Positions 52,076 through 60,028 of a stretch of DNA of 64,000 nt are shown here, in pieces. Location of the stretch: the NCBI RefSeq assembly GCF_036195045.1, contig NZ_CP108100.1, forward strand, positions 7,440,001-7,504,000, read 5' to 3'. The position numbers and the translations under genes are program-made. Source of the DNA: Streptomyces sp. NBC_00236. GTDB lineage: Bacteria > Actinomycetota > Actinomycetes > Streptomycetales > Streptomycetaceae. Each line of letters starts with the position of its first letter. Positions within the stretch are counted from its first letter, which is position 1. The notes below the pieces were generated by a model, which did no database searches, was not told where the DNA came from, and saw only the letters and a program-made list of their open reading frames with translations.

Positions 52076-52111
52076 GCGCAGCCCGGGGGAGGGCTCACCC
52101 CCGGGCTGCGC
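52076..52111 (-). terminator. Hairpin terminator between desaturase and chitosanase
   Basis: A perfect 14-bp stem (GCGCAGCCCGGGGG and its complement) with an 8-base loop. It lies 45 bp after the desaturase stop and 12 bp before the chitosanase start, both leftward, so it should end the desaturase transcript. Confidence 0.75.
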
Positions 52112-52156
52112 GCACCGAGGGAGTCCGCCCCCGCCCGGGGACCTGGGTGCCGGCGG

Positions 52157-53131
52157 TCAGGCCTGGGCGCGGGCCGTCATGCGTGCCTTGCGCGCGGCGA
52201 GCTTCGCGTCGAACTTCGACGCCTCGCTGTCCAGCCCGTTCATGTACAGACCGAGCTCCTCCTGCGCCTGGAGGCCCTCCGGGCCCAGACCGTCGATGTC
52301 CAGCACCTTCAGGTAGCGCAGCACCGGCTGGATCACGTCGTCGTGGTGGATCCGCATGTTGTAGATCTCACCGATCGCCATCTGCGCGGCGGCCCGCTCG
52401 AACCCGGGCATGCCGTGGCCGGGCATCCGGAAGTTCACGACGACATCGCGCACGGACTGCATGGTCAGGTCCGGGGCGAGTTCGAAGGCCGCGCCGAGGA
52501 GGTTGCGGTAGAAGACCATGTGCAGGTTCTCGTCGGTCGCGATCCGCGCCAGCATGCGGTCGCAGACGGGGTCGCCCGACTGATGTCCGGTGTTGCGGTG
52601 CGAGACCCGGGTCGCCAGTTCCTGGAACGCCACGTATGCGACGGAGTGCAGCATCGAGTGGCGGTTGTCGGACTCGAAGCCCTCCGCCATGTGCGCCATC
52701 CGGAACTGCTCCAGCTTGTCCGGGTCCACGGCGCGCGAGGTGAGCAGGTAGTCGCGCATCACGATGCCGTGGCGGCCCTCCTCGGCCGTCCAGCGGTGCA
52801 CCCAGGTGCCCCAGGCGCCGTCACGGCCGAAGAGCGAGGCGATCTCGTGGTGGTAGCTGGGGAGGTTGTCCTCGGTCAGCAGGTTCACGACCAGGGCGAT
52901 CTTGCCGATGTCGGTGACCTTGGACTGCTCGGCCTCCCAGGCCTGGCCGTCGTCGAAGATGCCGGGGAAGTTCCGGCCGTCGGAGAACGGCACGTACTCG
53001 TGCGGCATCCAGTCCTTGGCGACCTTGAGATGGCGGTTGAGTTCCTTCTCCACCACCTCTTCCAGCGCGTACAGCAGTTGGGCGTCGGTCCACGCCTGTG
53101 AACTGCCGAGGTGGGGAGAGGTGATCGTCAC
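52157..53131 (-). CDS. Acyl-ACP (stearoyl-ACP type) desaturase
   Basis: A 324-residue soluble di-iron desaturase. The iron-binding pattern is visible: E-D-N-L-P-S-Y-H, then A-E-E-G-R-H (E-x-x-R-H), a Glu near Q-E-L-A-T-R and A-T-D-E-N-L-H (E-x-x-H). It inserts a cis double bond in acyl-ACP and helps to set membrane fluidity. The ATG has CCCGTCCCCAGGAGCCC-type sequence upstream with AGGAG. The palindrome at 53157-53191 is well placed for a fatty-acid-responsive repressor. Confidence 0.93.
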   Translation of the reverse strand: MTITSPHLGSSQAWTDAQLLYALEEVVEKELNRHLKVAKDWMPHEYVPFSDGRNFPGIFDDGQAWEAEQSKVTDIGKIALVVNLLTEDNLPSYHHEIASLFGRDGAWGTWVHRWTAEEGRHGIVMRDYLLTSRAVDPDKLEQFRMAHMAEGFESDNRHSMLHSVAYVAFQELATRVSHRNTGHQSGDPVCDRMLARIATDENLHMVFYRNLLGAAFELAPDLTMQSVRDVVVNFRMPGHGMPGFERAAAQMAIGEIYNMRIHHDDVIQPVLRYLKVLDIDGLGPEGLQAQEELGLYMNGLDSEASKFDAKLAARKARMTARAQA

Positions 53132-53156
53132 GGGGGCTCCTGGGGACGGGAGAATT

Positions 53157-53191
53157 ACCTACGGCTTCGTAGGTTACGAGACCGTAGGTTA
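53157..53191. promoter_or_regulatory. Operator-like palindrome and repeat before the desaturase
   Basis: ACCTACG-gctt-CGTAGGT (53157-53174) is a perfect palindrome with 7-base arms. CGTAGGTTA appears at 53168-53176 and again at 53183-53191, giving a second half-site 15 bp away. It lies 26-60 bp before the desaturase start and resembles a TetR-type double site. Confidence 0.65.
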
Positions 53192-53419
53192 AAGCGGCAG
53201 TAAGGCCGCAGCCAAGCCCCTCCGGGCGACAGTCGTTCACGCAGTGTCATAAGTGCAGGTCACGCGTGTATACAGAGGGTCAGGAAGGTGTGTGGGTGAC
53301 CGCGCGGGACCGGGGGGAATGGAATGATCGGCCGGGCCGTGCCCCCGTGGCGATGAGCTCTGAACAGTCGGCGTACTCGGAGCGCAACGCGTCAGGGGGC
53401 GCGGTCGGGGCGGGCCGGA

Positions 53420-53611
53420 TCAGAGCAGGTGGTCTGCCGCACCCGCCTTCACCGCGAAGATCAGCGCCTGTAGCGCCTCCACGGAGTCACTGACGTAGGT
53501 GGCCTGGTCGGTCGTCGAGCCGATGTAGGCGCGCCCCTGGTCGTCGAGTCCGAAGCGGAAGCAGTTCGCACCCTCGCTGCAGAAGGCTTCGTCCCAGCAG
53601 ATGTCGTTCAT
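53420..53611 (-). CDS. DUF397 domain protein
   Basis: A 63-residue protein. The family pattern is shortened but clear: W-D-E-A-F-C-S-E-G-A-N-C-F-R-F at the start, G-R-A-Y-I-G-S-T in the strand, and the closing V-E-A-L-Q-A-L-I-F-A-V-K-A-G-A. GAGGAGAG precedes the ATG. It is 11 bp downstream of its XRE-DUF5753 partner. Like the pair at the left end, it is expected to work with the regulator. Confidence 0.88.
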   Translation of the reverse strand: MNDICWDEAFCSEGANCFRFGLDDQGRAYIGSTTDQATYVSDSVEALQALIFAVKAGAADHLL

Positions 53612-53622
53612 GGTCTCTCTCC

Positions 53623-54474
53623 TCAGAGGTCCTGGGCTATGCATCGGATGAATGCGCGTGATTCCTCGACGGGCAGCGCGAGCGTACGCAGGCGCTCCAA
53701 CAGGCCCCGGTACCGGCGCAGTTGCATATCGGCGTCCAGCAGCATCGAGCCGTGCGAGGAATCGAGTTGCACGGTATCGAGCTGCGGGACCGCCGCGCCG
53801 ACATAGGTGAACGACTGTCCGGCGCCGGGGAAACCGCCTGCGGCGAAGGGGATGGCCCGGACGGTGATCCGGCTGCGCTCGGACTGGTCGAGAATGTGTT
53901 CCAGCTGGGCCCGGGTGACCTTGGGGCCGCCGAACTGCATCCGTAGCGCGGCCTCGTGGATCACCGCTTCGTACAGTGGCGGCCGGTCCCGTTCGAGCAC
54001 TTCCTGGCGGCGCAGCCGCAGGGAGAGCCGGGCCATCAGATCGGGGCCCGGCAGCCGGGGGTCGGCGGTGTCGAAGACCGCGCGCGCGTGTTCCTCGGTC
54101 TGGAGCAGGCCGGGGATGTGGGTGGTGGTGGCGGTGTTCAACTCCACTGCGTGGAACTCGAGTTCGGCGATGTCCAGCAGGCTCGGCAGCAGCAGGCCGC
54201 GATGCTCCTCCCACCAGCCCCTCGCCCGCTCCGTCGCCATCTCTGCCAGCAGGTCCACGAGGCCCGTGTCGGGGCAGCCGTAGTTGAAGGCCAGGGTGCG
54301 GACCCGCTCGGCGCTGATGCCGAACCGGCCGGACTCGATGTTGGGGATGCGGGTGCGGTCGACGCCCAGCAGTGCCGCGGCCTGCTGTGCCGTCATCCCC
54401 GACTGCTCGCGCAGTTTGCGCAGTTCGTACCCGAGGCGTTGTTGTCGTGCGGTCGGAGTGGTCCTGGGTGGCAC
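53623..54474 (-). CDS. XRE-DUF5753 regulator (WhiJ-like)
   Basis: A 283-residue protein with an N-terminal helix-turn-helix (L-R-E-Q-S-G-M-T-A-Q-Q-A-A-A-L-L-G-V-D-R-T-R-I-P-N-I-E-S-G-R, about 18-47) and a DUF5753 domain (P-G-L-L-Q-T-E-E-H-A-R-A, R-L-x-L-R-R-Q-E-V-L, S-F-T-Y-V-G). The GTG at 54474 has AAGGA upstream. With DUF397 downstream and an ATPase-fold protein divergent at 54639 the set has the layout of the WhiJ/AbaA-type loci that influence development and antibiotic production. Confidence 0.9.
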   Translation of the reverse strand: MPPRTTPTARQQRLGYELRKLREQSGMTAQQAAALLGVDRTRIPNIESGRFGISAERVRTLAFNYGCPDTGLVDLLAEMATERARGWWEEHRGLLLPSLLDIAELEFHAVELNTATTTHIPGLLQTEEHARAVFDTADPRLPGPDLMARLSLRLRRQEVLERDRPPLYEAVIHEAALRMQFGGPKVTRAQLEHILDQSERSRITVRAIPFAAGGFPGAGQSFTYVGAAVPQLDTVQLDSSHGSMLLDADMQLRRYRGLLERLRTLALPVEESRAFIRCIAQDL

Positions 54475-54638
54475 GGTGTGTGTCCTTACGGGGCGGGCGG
54501 CGAAATGACCGGAACCACACAAGTAGTAGCACTGTGCTCCGGACGTACGCTACGGTCGGTAGCGCAAGTCTCACACGGGGCGACCGCGCCCTTGTGTGTG
54601 ATCGTCACCACACGTATCAGAAATGTGAGCAGCACTTG

Positions 54639-55100
54639 ATGAAGGGCGCACTGCGTTGTCTCCCGGCCCTCGCACCCGCCGGACCACAACCACCGGCGGC
54701 GGACAACCTCAGCTACTCGTTCGCCCTGCCGGGCGGTGCCTTCTGCGCGGGCCTCGCCCGCCGCGCCGTGGATGAACTGCTCAGCCGGCACGGTCTCGCC
54801 GAACTCGCCGAGACGGCGGTCCTCGCCACCTCGGAACTCGTCGCAGCCGCCTATCGCTTCACGCCGGACCGGGAGATGCTCCTGCGGGTCCACTGGCAGT
54901 ACGACGCGCTGCGGATCACCCTCTACGACCAGCACCCTGCCCATGCGTCGCCCGAGAAGTCCGAGGAGTGCCGGGAGCACCGCAGCGCCAGCATGTGGCT
55001 GCTGGCCGCCGCGGTGGACGCACACGGCGGTGACTGGGGGCTGGCCCCCGCGCTGACGGCCTCCGGCGGCTCCAAGACCTGGGCGTTACTCCACCGCTAG
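54639..55100 (+). CDS. HATPase-fold regulator, probably unable to bind ATP
   Basis: A 153-residue protein with the layout of anti-sigma-like HATPase_c_2 proteins: A-L-P-G-G-A-F-C-A-G-L-A-R-R, then L-A-T-S-E-L-V-A-A-A-Y-R-F, then L-R-V-H-W-Q-Y-D-A-L-R-I-T-L-Y-D. The N-box Asn expected in E-L-V-x-N-A is replaced by Ala. The D-x-G-x-G loop expected after the L-x-V-x-D strand reads D-Q-H-P-A-H-A. It is thus likely a structural relative that binds partners without ATP. Divergent from the XRE-DUF5753 gene. Confidence 0.75.
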   Translation: MKGALRCLPALAPAGPQPPAADNLSYSFALPGGAFCAGLARRAVDELLSRHGLAELAETAVLATSELVAAAYRFTPDREMLLRVHWQYDALRITLYDQHPAHASPEKSEECREHRSASMWLLAAAVDAHGGDWGLAPALTASGGSKTWALLHR

Positions 55101-55137
55101 CCCTCGCCACCCGCGCGAACCGGCCCCGCCACGCACC

Positions 55138-56769
55138 TCACAGTCCGGCGCGCACCTCCTCGGCCGTGGTGTCCCGGATCCCGCCGTCGAGCAGCAGCCA
55201 GCGCGTGATCCCGAGCGATTCGAGGAACGGCACATCGTGGCTCGCCACGATCAGCGCCCCCTCGTACGCGTCGAGTGCCGCCGTCAGCCGGCGCACGCTC
55301 GCCATGTCCAGGTTGTTCGTCGGCTCGTCCAGCATCAGCAGCTGAGGTGCCGGTTCGGCCAGCAGCAGTGAGGCAAGAGCGGCACGGAACCGTTCACCGC
55401 CCGACAGCGTCCCCGCGGCCCGGTCCGCCCGGGCGCCCCTGAACAGGAAACGGGCCAGACGCGCCCTGATCCGGTTGTCCGTGGCATCCGGCGCGAACCG
55501 CGCCACGTTCTCCACCACGCTCAGGCCGTCGTCCAGCACATCCAGCCGCTGCGGCAGGAAGCGCATCGGCAGGTGCACCGACGCCTCACCGGACACGGGT
55601 GCCAGGTCACCGGCCAGTGTCCGCAGCAGCGTGGTCTTGCCCGCCCCGTTACGTCCCACCAGCGCGATGCGCTCCGGACCGCGTACCTCGAACGAACCCT
55701 GCACCCGCGCTCCGTACGCGAGCTCCAGATCGCTCAGCAGCAGTACGCCCTGGCCCGGATGGACCTTCGTGTGCGGCAGTTCGACCCTGATCTCGGCATC
55801 GTCGCGCACAGCTTCGACAGCGTCGTCGAGGCGCTCCTTCGCCTCGGCCAGCTTCTCCGTGTGCATGATGCGGTGCTTGCCCGCCGACTCCTGGGCCGAA
55901 CGCTTGCGGGCACCCATGACGATCTTCGGTTCCCGCTTGTTCTCGTACATCTTCTGTCCGTAGCGCTTGCGCCGCGCCAGCTTGACCTGGGCCTCGGCCA
56001 GTTCGCGCTTCTGGCGGTGCACATCGGCCTCGGCGACCCGCACCATGCGCTCGGCGGCCTCCTGCTCCACGGCGAGCGCCTCCTCGTACGCCGAGAGGTT
56101 CCCGCCGTACCAGGTGACCGAGCCCTCCCGCAGGTCGGCGATCTGGTCGACGCGCTCCAGAAGCTCCCGGTCGTGGCTGACGACGACGAGGACGCCGTTC
56201 CACGCGTCGACCGCCGCGTAGAGGCGGCCGCGTGCGTACAGATCCAGGTTGTTCGTCGGTTCGTCCAGCAGCAGTACGTCGGGCCGGGCCAGCAGCAGCG
56301 CCGCCAGGCGCAGCAGCACGCACTCGCCGCCCGACATCTCACCGATCGTGCGATCGAGCCCGATGTGGCCGAGGCCGAGCTGGTCGAGCGTGGCGAGAGC
56401 CCGCTCCTCCACGTCCCAGTCGTCACCGACGGCGGCGAACCGCTCCTCGGTGACGTCGCCCGCCTCGATGGCGTGCAGCGCCGCACGGGTCCCGTCGATG
56501 CCCAGGGCGGCGTCGACGCGCAGCGTGGTGTCCAGGACCAGGTTCTGCGGCAGGTAACCGACCTCGCCCGCCGCCCTGATGTGGCCATCGGAGGGGGTGA
56601 GTTCACCGGCGATCAGCCGCAACAGGGTCGACTTGCCCGAGCCGTTGAGCCCGATGAGTCCGGTGCGGCCGGGTCCCACGGTGAGGTGGAAGTCGTCGAG
56701 CACCGGGCTGCCGTCGGGCCAGGCGAAGGACAGCGACGAACAGGTGATGTGGGTGAGGGGGGTAGACAC
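55138..56769 (-). CDS. ABC-F family ATPase (translation/antibiotic-resistance type)
   Basis: A 543-residue protein with two ABC domains and no membrane part. Domain 1: G-L-N-G-S-G-K-S-T, M-S-G-G-E, L-L-L-L-D-E-P-T-N-N-L-D. Domain 2: G-R-N-G-A-G-K-T-T, L-S-G-G-E-R, L-M-L-D-E-P-T-N-N-L-D. A charged linker (R-Q-K-R-E-L-A-E-A, R-K-R-Y-G-Q-K-M-Y-E-N-K-R) lies between. ABC-F proteins act on the ribosome, many displacing antibiotics. The GTG at 56769 is chosen with GGGAG upstream; the domain starts at T-H-I-T-C-S-S-L. A GTG 48 bp earlier lacks a site. Confidence 0.92.
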   Translation of the reverse strand: MSTPLTHITCSSLSFAWPDGSPVLDDFHLTVGPGRTGLIGLNGSGKSTLLRLIAGELTPSDGHIRAAGEVGYLPQNLVLDTTLRVDAALGIDGTRAALHAIEAGDVTEERFAAVGDDWDVEERALATLDQLGLGHIGLDRTIGEMSGGECVLLRLAALLLARPDVLLLDEPTNNLDLYARGRLYAAVDAWNGVLVVVSHDRELLERVDQIADLREGSVTWYGGNLSAYEEALAVEQEAAERMVRVAEADVHRQKRELAEAQVKLARRKRYGQKMYENKREPKIVMGARKRSAQESAGKHRIMHTEKLAEAKERLDDAVEAVRDDAEIRVELPHTKVHPGQGVLLLSDLELAYGARVQGSFEVRGPERIALVGRNGAGKTTLLRTLAGDLAPVSGEASVHLPMRFLPQRLDVLDDGLSVVENVARFAPDATDNRIRARLARFLFRGARADRAAGTLSGGERFRAALASLLLAEPAPQLLMLDEPTNNLDMASVRRLTAALDAYEGALIVASHDVPFLESLGITRWLLLDGGIRDTTAEEVRAGL

Positions 56770-57083
56770 AAGGAACTCCCGGTTGCGAGGAAGGACAGGG
56801 GCAACGGGGCGAGACACCGGTCACTGGCTTTCCACGGAAGAGATTCCGGAAGACGAGAAGAGGAAAGGCCCTGGTCGCGGAGGACGGCTCGAAGAGCTGA
56901 GGTCACACTCGGGCACGCGGACATGTGCAGACATGACATGGCGTGCGACACGGTGTCTCAAGACCTCAGACGAGCAACGTCCTACTCCTATCGGCGACAA
57001 CAAGGACATCAACGAAGGTACGGCGGTCCCCGGGACGGGGCAAGCGAATTACCGGGACCGGCCCGGCCCCCGACGCGACGGCG
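56770..57083 (-). promoter_or_regulatory. Leader/promoter region of the ABC-F gene
   Basis: About 310 bp hold no supportable gene. Reading leftward, TTGATG near 57010 followed by TAGGAG 16 bases later is a plausible promoter. A hairpin-like pair GGCCTTTCC...GGAAAGCC (about 56825-56870) lies in the probable leader. Long leaders with attenuators are usual for antibiotic-inducible ABC-F genes, so induction by a ribosome-targeting drug is possible; this is inference. Confidence 0.35.
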
Positions 57084-57500
57084 TCAGCAGGACCCGCCGA
57101 GCAGGTGCGCCAGGCCCCGGTCCAGATCCAGGAAGCGGTGCTCCTCCCCGGCAGGGACGAGTTCCTGGGCGCGCCGCAGGAACCGGCGCAGCTCCGCCGT
57201 GCGCACGTGCACCATGGCGATGCCCTCGGCGGCGTGAAACTCCAGCACGGTGCGGTCGTACCCGAAGGGCCTGATGCGTACGTCCCCGACCCCCGCCGAC
57301 GCGTCCATCCCCGCCGTCAGCAGTTCACGGGAGAACTCCCAGGACACATCGGTGCCCTCCAGCGTCGCCGGCGCGGGGAACGCCATGCGTACCGTGAAGG
57401 GGTCGGTGCGGTCGTAGCTCAGCACTGCGGGAAGCGTTTCCATCCGGGGCGCGGATGCGACCATGCGGGCCTGCACGGACTGTTCGATAACGGTGGACAA
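57084..57500 (-). CDS. SsgA-like sporulation/cell division protein
   Basis: A 138-residue SALP family protein. It starts at TTG 57500: GAGGGAG is 7-10 bases upstream, and the protein then begins S-T-V-I-E-Q-S-V like its relatives. Core motifs are L-S-Y-D-R-T-D-P-F-T-V-R-M-A-F, V-S-W-E-F-S-R-E-L-L-T-A-G, V-R-I-R-P-F and the end H-R-F-L-D-L-D-R-G-L-A-H-L-L. SALPs guide peptidoglycan remodelling during septation and spore maturation and occur only in sporulating actinomycetes. Confidence 0.92.
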   Translation of the reverse strand: MSTVIEQSVQARMVASAPRMETLPAVLSYDRTDPFTVRMAFPAPATLEGTDVSWEFSRELLTAGMDASAGVGDVRIRPFGYDRTVLEFHAAEGIAMVHVRTAELRRFLRRAQELVPAGEEHRFLDLDRGLAHLLGGSC

Positions 57501-57666
57501 GACCTGCTCCCTCTCGCGACGCTCTTGTACAGACGACGGAACCAGCCGATCCGTGCATCGGAGCACGGCGTGAGTTACGTCACCGCGCACCGTCGCCTGC
57601 ACACGTGCCCGTTTCCCGGCGATGCACCCTGGACGGGGCCCGGTCCGTGGATTAGCTTCCAGCGCC

Positions 57667-58758
57667 ATGAAGCCCATGGGGAAGACGCGACGACTGATGT
57701 CACTGGGACTGTGCGGGGCCGCGCTGGCCGCCGCGCTGGCCGCACCCGCGGCCCAGGCGGCACCCGGCGAACGGCACGGTCCGGCCTGGACGCCCACCGA
57801 TACGGGCACCGACGCCCGCTTCCGGGGCCTCGCCGCCGTCAGCAGCCGAACGGCGTGGCTCGCGGGCTCGCAGGGCACCGTGCTGCGCACCACCGACGGC
57901 GGCAGGAACTGGCGCGACGTCTCGCCGCCCGGTGCGGCCGACGAGGCACTGGAGTTCCGTGACATCGAGGCCTTCGACGCCAGGCGGGCGGTGGCCCTGG
58001 CCATCGGCGAGGGAGAGGCCTCCCGGGTCCTGCGCACGGAGGACGGCGGGGCCACCTGGACCGAGTCCTTCCGCAACACCGACGCCCGCGCGTTCTACGA
58101 CTGCCTCACCTTCTTCGACAGCCGCCACGGCCTCGCCATGAGCGACCCCGTGGACGGGCGGTTCCGCATCCTGTCCACCGCTGACGGGGGCCGAAGCTGG
58201 AACGTGCTGCCCAGCGCCGGCATGCCGCAGGCGCAGACCGGTGAGGCGGGGTTCGCGGCCAGTGGGCAGTGCCTGGTCAGCGCCGGCTCCAAGGACGTCT
58301 GGCTGGCGACCGGCGGGGCGGCCACCGCCCGGGTCCTGCACTCGGGCGACCGCGGCCTGACCTGGACCGCGACGCAGTCGCCGATCCCGGCCGGCGACCC
58401 GGCCCGCGGCGTCTTCGGCCTCGCCTTCCGGGACCGTACCCATGGCATCGCGGTCGGCGGTGACTTCCGCGCCGACCAGGCGTCGCCCCGCGCCTCGGCG
58501 GTCACCTCCGACGGGGGCCGTGGCTGGCAGCCGTCCCGTACGCCGCCCGCCGCCTACCGCTCCGGAGTCGCCTGGCTGCCGCACAGCCGCTCGGCCGCAC
58601 TCGCGGTCGGCCCGGCCGGCACCGACCTCACGACGGACGGCGGCCGTACCTGGCGCTCGGTCGACACCGGGTCGTACGACACGGTCGACTGCACCGCGGA
58701 CGGAGCCTGCTGGGCGGCCGGCGAAAAGGGGCGGGCCGCACGCGCGTTCGTCCGCTGA
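57667..58758 (+). CDS. Secreted BNR-repeat (YCF48/PSII-assembly-like) propeller protein
   Basis: A 363-residue exported protein. The signal peptide ends at A-Q-A-A-P near residue 31. At least five T-x-D-G-G-x-x-W turns (T-T-D-G-G-R-N-W, T-E-D-G-G-A-T-W, T-A-D-G-G-R-S-W, H-S-G-D-R-G-L-T-W, T-T-D-G-G-R-T-W) mark propeller blades of the BNR/YCF48 type. Related proteins in Streptomyces are named oxidoreductases, but I see no catalytic motif. Probably a binding or scaffold protein outside the cell. Confidence 0.83.
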   Translation: MKPMGKTRRLMSLGLCGAALAAALAAPAAQAAPGERHGPAWTPTDTGTDARFRGLAAVSSRTAWLAGSQGTVLRTTDGGRNWRDVSPPGAADEALEFRDIEAFDARRAVALAIGEGEASRVLRTEDGGATWTESFRNTDARAFYDCLTFFDSRHGLAMSDPVDGRFRILSTADGGRSWNVLPSAGMPQAQTGEAGFAASGQCLVSAGSKDVWLATGGAATARVLHSGDRGLTWTATQSPIPAGDPARGVFGLAFRDRTHGIAVGGDFRADQASPRASAVTSDGGRGWQPSRTPPAAYRSGVAWLPHSRSAALAVGPAGTDLTTDGGRTWRSVDTGSYDTVDCTADGACWAAGEKGRAARAFVR

Positions 58759-58765
58759 AAGGCTC

Positions 58766-59059
58766 CTACACCTGCTGACGGTAGGGGGTGAGGGCGTCCG
58801 ACGTCTTCGTCGCGATGAACTCCGTGATGCGGTACGCGCAGACGCCGTGCACGACGAAGGGATCGGACGCCGCGAGCCGTGCGATCGCGGCCCGGTCGTC
58901 CCCGACCGCGAGAATCACCCCGCCCTCACGGGGGTTCTTGCGGCCGGAGGCGATGAACACCCCGGCCGCGTACTGCGCGTCGAGCCAGGCGACGTGATCC
59001 TCCATCAGCGCGTCGACGCGGTCCAGCGGGGCGGTGTACGACAGATCGAGAACGAACAT
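58766..59059 (-). CDS. YciI-family protein
   Basis: A 97-residue protein with the YciI/YCII fold. It starts M-F-V-L-D-L-S-Y, has H-V-A-W-L-D-A-Q-Y-A-A-G-V-F-I-A-S-G-R-K with the conserved His-Asp pair, and G-G-V-I-L-A-V-G and D-P-F-V-V-H-G-V. The family belongs to the ferredoxin-like dimers; catalytic function is mostly unknown. Convergent with the BNR gene (7 bp between stops) and divergent from endonuclease V. Confidence 0.88.
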   Translation of the reverse strand: MFVLDLSYTAPLDRVDALMEDHVAWLDAQYAAGVFIASGRKNPREGGVILAVGDDRAAIARLAASDPFVVHGVCAYRITEFIATKTSDALTPYRQQV

Positions 59060-59103
59060 GATCCAGAGGCTACGGGAGCGGCCCGCCTAAACTGACCGGC
59101 ATC

Positions 59104-59781
59104 ATGACGACACTGCGGATGCCCGCCGACGAGGCCGAGGCGCGAGCCCTCCAGGACACCCTGCGTACCCGGGTGGTGCTCGACGAGCCCGGGCCGCCGC
59201 CGGGCAGCGGCACGGTGACGGGCGTGGACGTCGCCTACGACGACGAGCGCGATGTCGTCGTGGCGGCGGCCGTCGTCCTGGACGCGGCCACGCTGGAGGT
59301 GGTGGCGGAGGCCACCGCCACCGGGCAGGTGACCTTCCCGTACGTCCCGGGACTCCTCGCCTTCCGCGAGATCCCCACGGTGCTGGCGGCGCTCGAGTCC
59401 CTGACCGTCGACCCGGGGCTGGTCGTCTGCGACGGCTACGGACAGGCGCACCCGCGCCGCTTCGGCCTCGCCAGCCATCTGGGCGTGCTCACCGGGCTCC
59501 CGGTCATCGGCGTCGCGAAGAACCCGTTCACCTTCTCGTACGAACAGCCCGGCCCCCACCGCGGCGACCGGTCGCCGCTGCTGGACGGGGACGAGGTGGT
59601 GGGGCAGGCGTTGCGCACCCGGGACGGCACGAAACCGGTGTTCGTCTCGGTCGGGCACCGTACCGGCCTGGACAACGCCTGTGCGCACACGCTGCTGTTG
59701 GCCCGCGGCTTCCGCCAGCCGGAGACGACCCGCAGGGCCGACGCGCTGTGCCGGCGGGCGCTCCGGGAAGCCACCGGCTGA
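59104..59781 (+). CDS. nfi: Endonuclease V
   Basis: A 225-residue repair nuclease. The active-site acidic residues are in T-G-V-D-V-A-Y-D-D (first Asp) and the family motif F-P-Y-V-P-G-L-L-A-F-R-E-I-P. V-V-C-D-G-Y-G-Q-A-H-P-R-R-F-G-L-A-S-H-L-G-V and G-V-A-K-N-P-F follow. It cuts DNA one base 3' of deoxyinosine. The start is 44 bp from the divergent YciI start. Confidence 0.93.
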   Translation: MTTLRMPADEAEARALQDTLRTRVVLDEPGPPPGSGTVTGVDVAYDDERDVVVAAAVVLDAATLEVVAEATATGQVTFPYVPGLLAFREIPTVLAALESLTVDPGLVVCDGYGQAHPRRFGLASHLGVLTGLPVIGVAKNPFTFSYEQPGPHRGDRSPLLDGDEVVGQALRTRDGTKPVFVSVGHRTGLDNACAHTLLLARGFRQPETTRRADALCRRALREATG

Positions 59782-59862
59782 GGGCCGGCGCGCGTGCGGG
59801 GGCCGGGCGTCTGAGTATCCGTACGGATAGCGCCCGCCGATCATGGTCGGCAGTCTGGACGC

Positions 59863-60006
59863 ATGAACGCATCTCGCTCAACCGCTCGAACCGCCCCCCT
59901 TCACCCTGCTCAGCGCCGTGTGGCGGCGGGCATGCTGATCGGGGGTGCGGTCGGCTTCGTCTGGGCCGGGGCGATGCTCTACACCCTGGCCTCCTGGATC
60001 TTCTGA
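59863..60006 (+). CDS. Small membrane protein (47 residues)
   Basis: An ATG-started frame with a short basic start (N-A-S-R-S-T-A-R-T, A-Q-R-R) and one hydrophobic helix running to the C-terminus (A-A-G-M-L-I-G-G-A-V-G-F-V-W-A-G, then A-M-L-Y-T-L-A-S-W-I-F). It is short enough to be missed by length-filtered gene finding. G/C bias in third codon positions and the membrane pattern support a real gene. The ribosome site is weak (CAGTCTGGACG). Function unknown. Confidence 0.5.
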   Translation: MNASRSTARTAPLHPAQRRVAAGMLIGGAVGFVWAGAMLYTLASWIF

Positions 60007-60028
60007 GCCCCGTCCGCCCGGTGACGCC

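Noticed and set aside
53266..53493. Plus-strand 75-codon frame before the DUF397 gene
   Set aside because: No ribosome site, no recognisable motif and it runs antisense into the DUF397 gene.
56821..57012. 63-codon frame upstream of the ABC-F gene as a regulatory uORF
   Set aside because: It begins with TTG without clear ribosome site and reads through the likely promoter; no stalling motif is evident.
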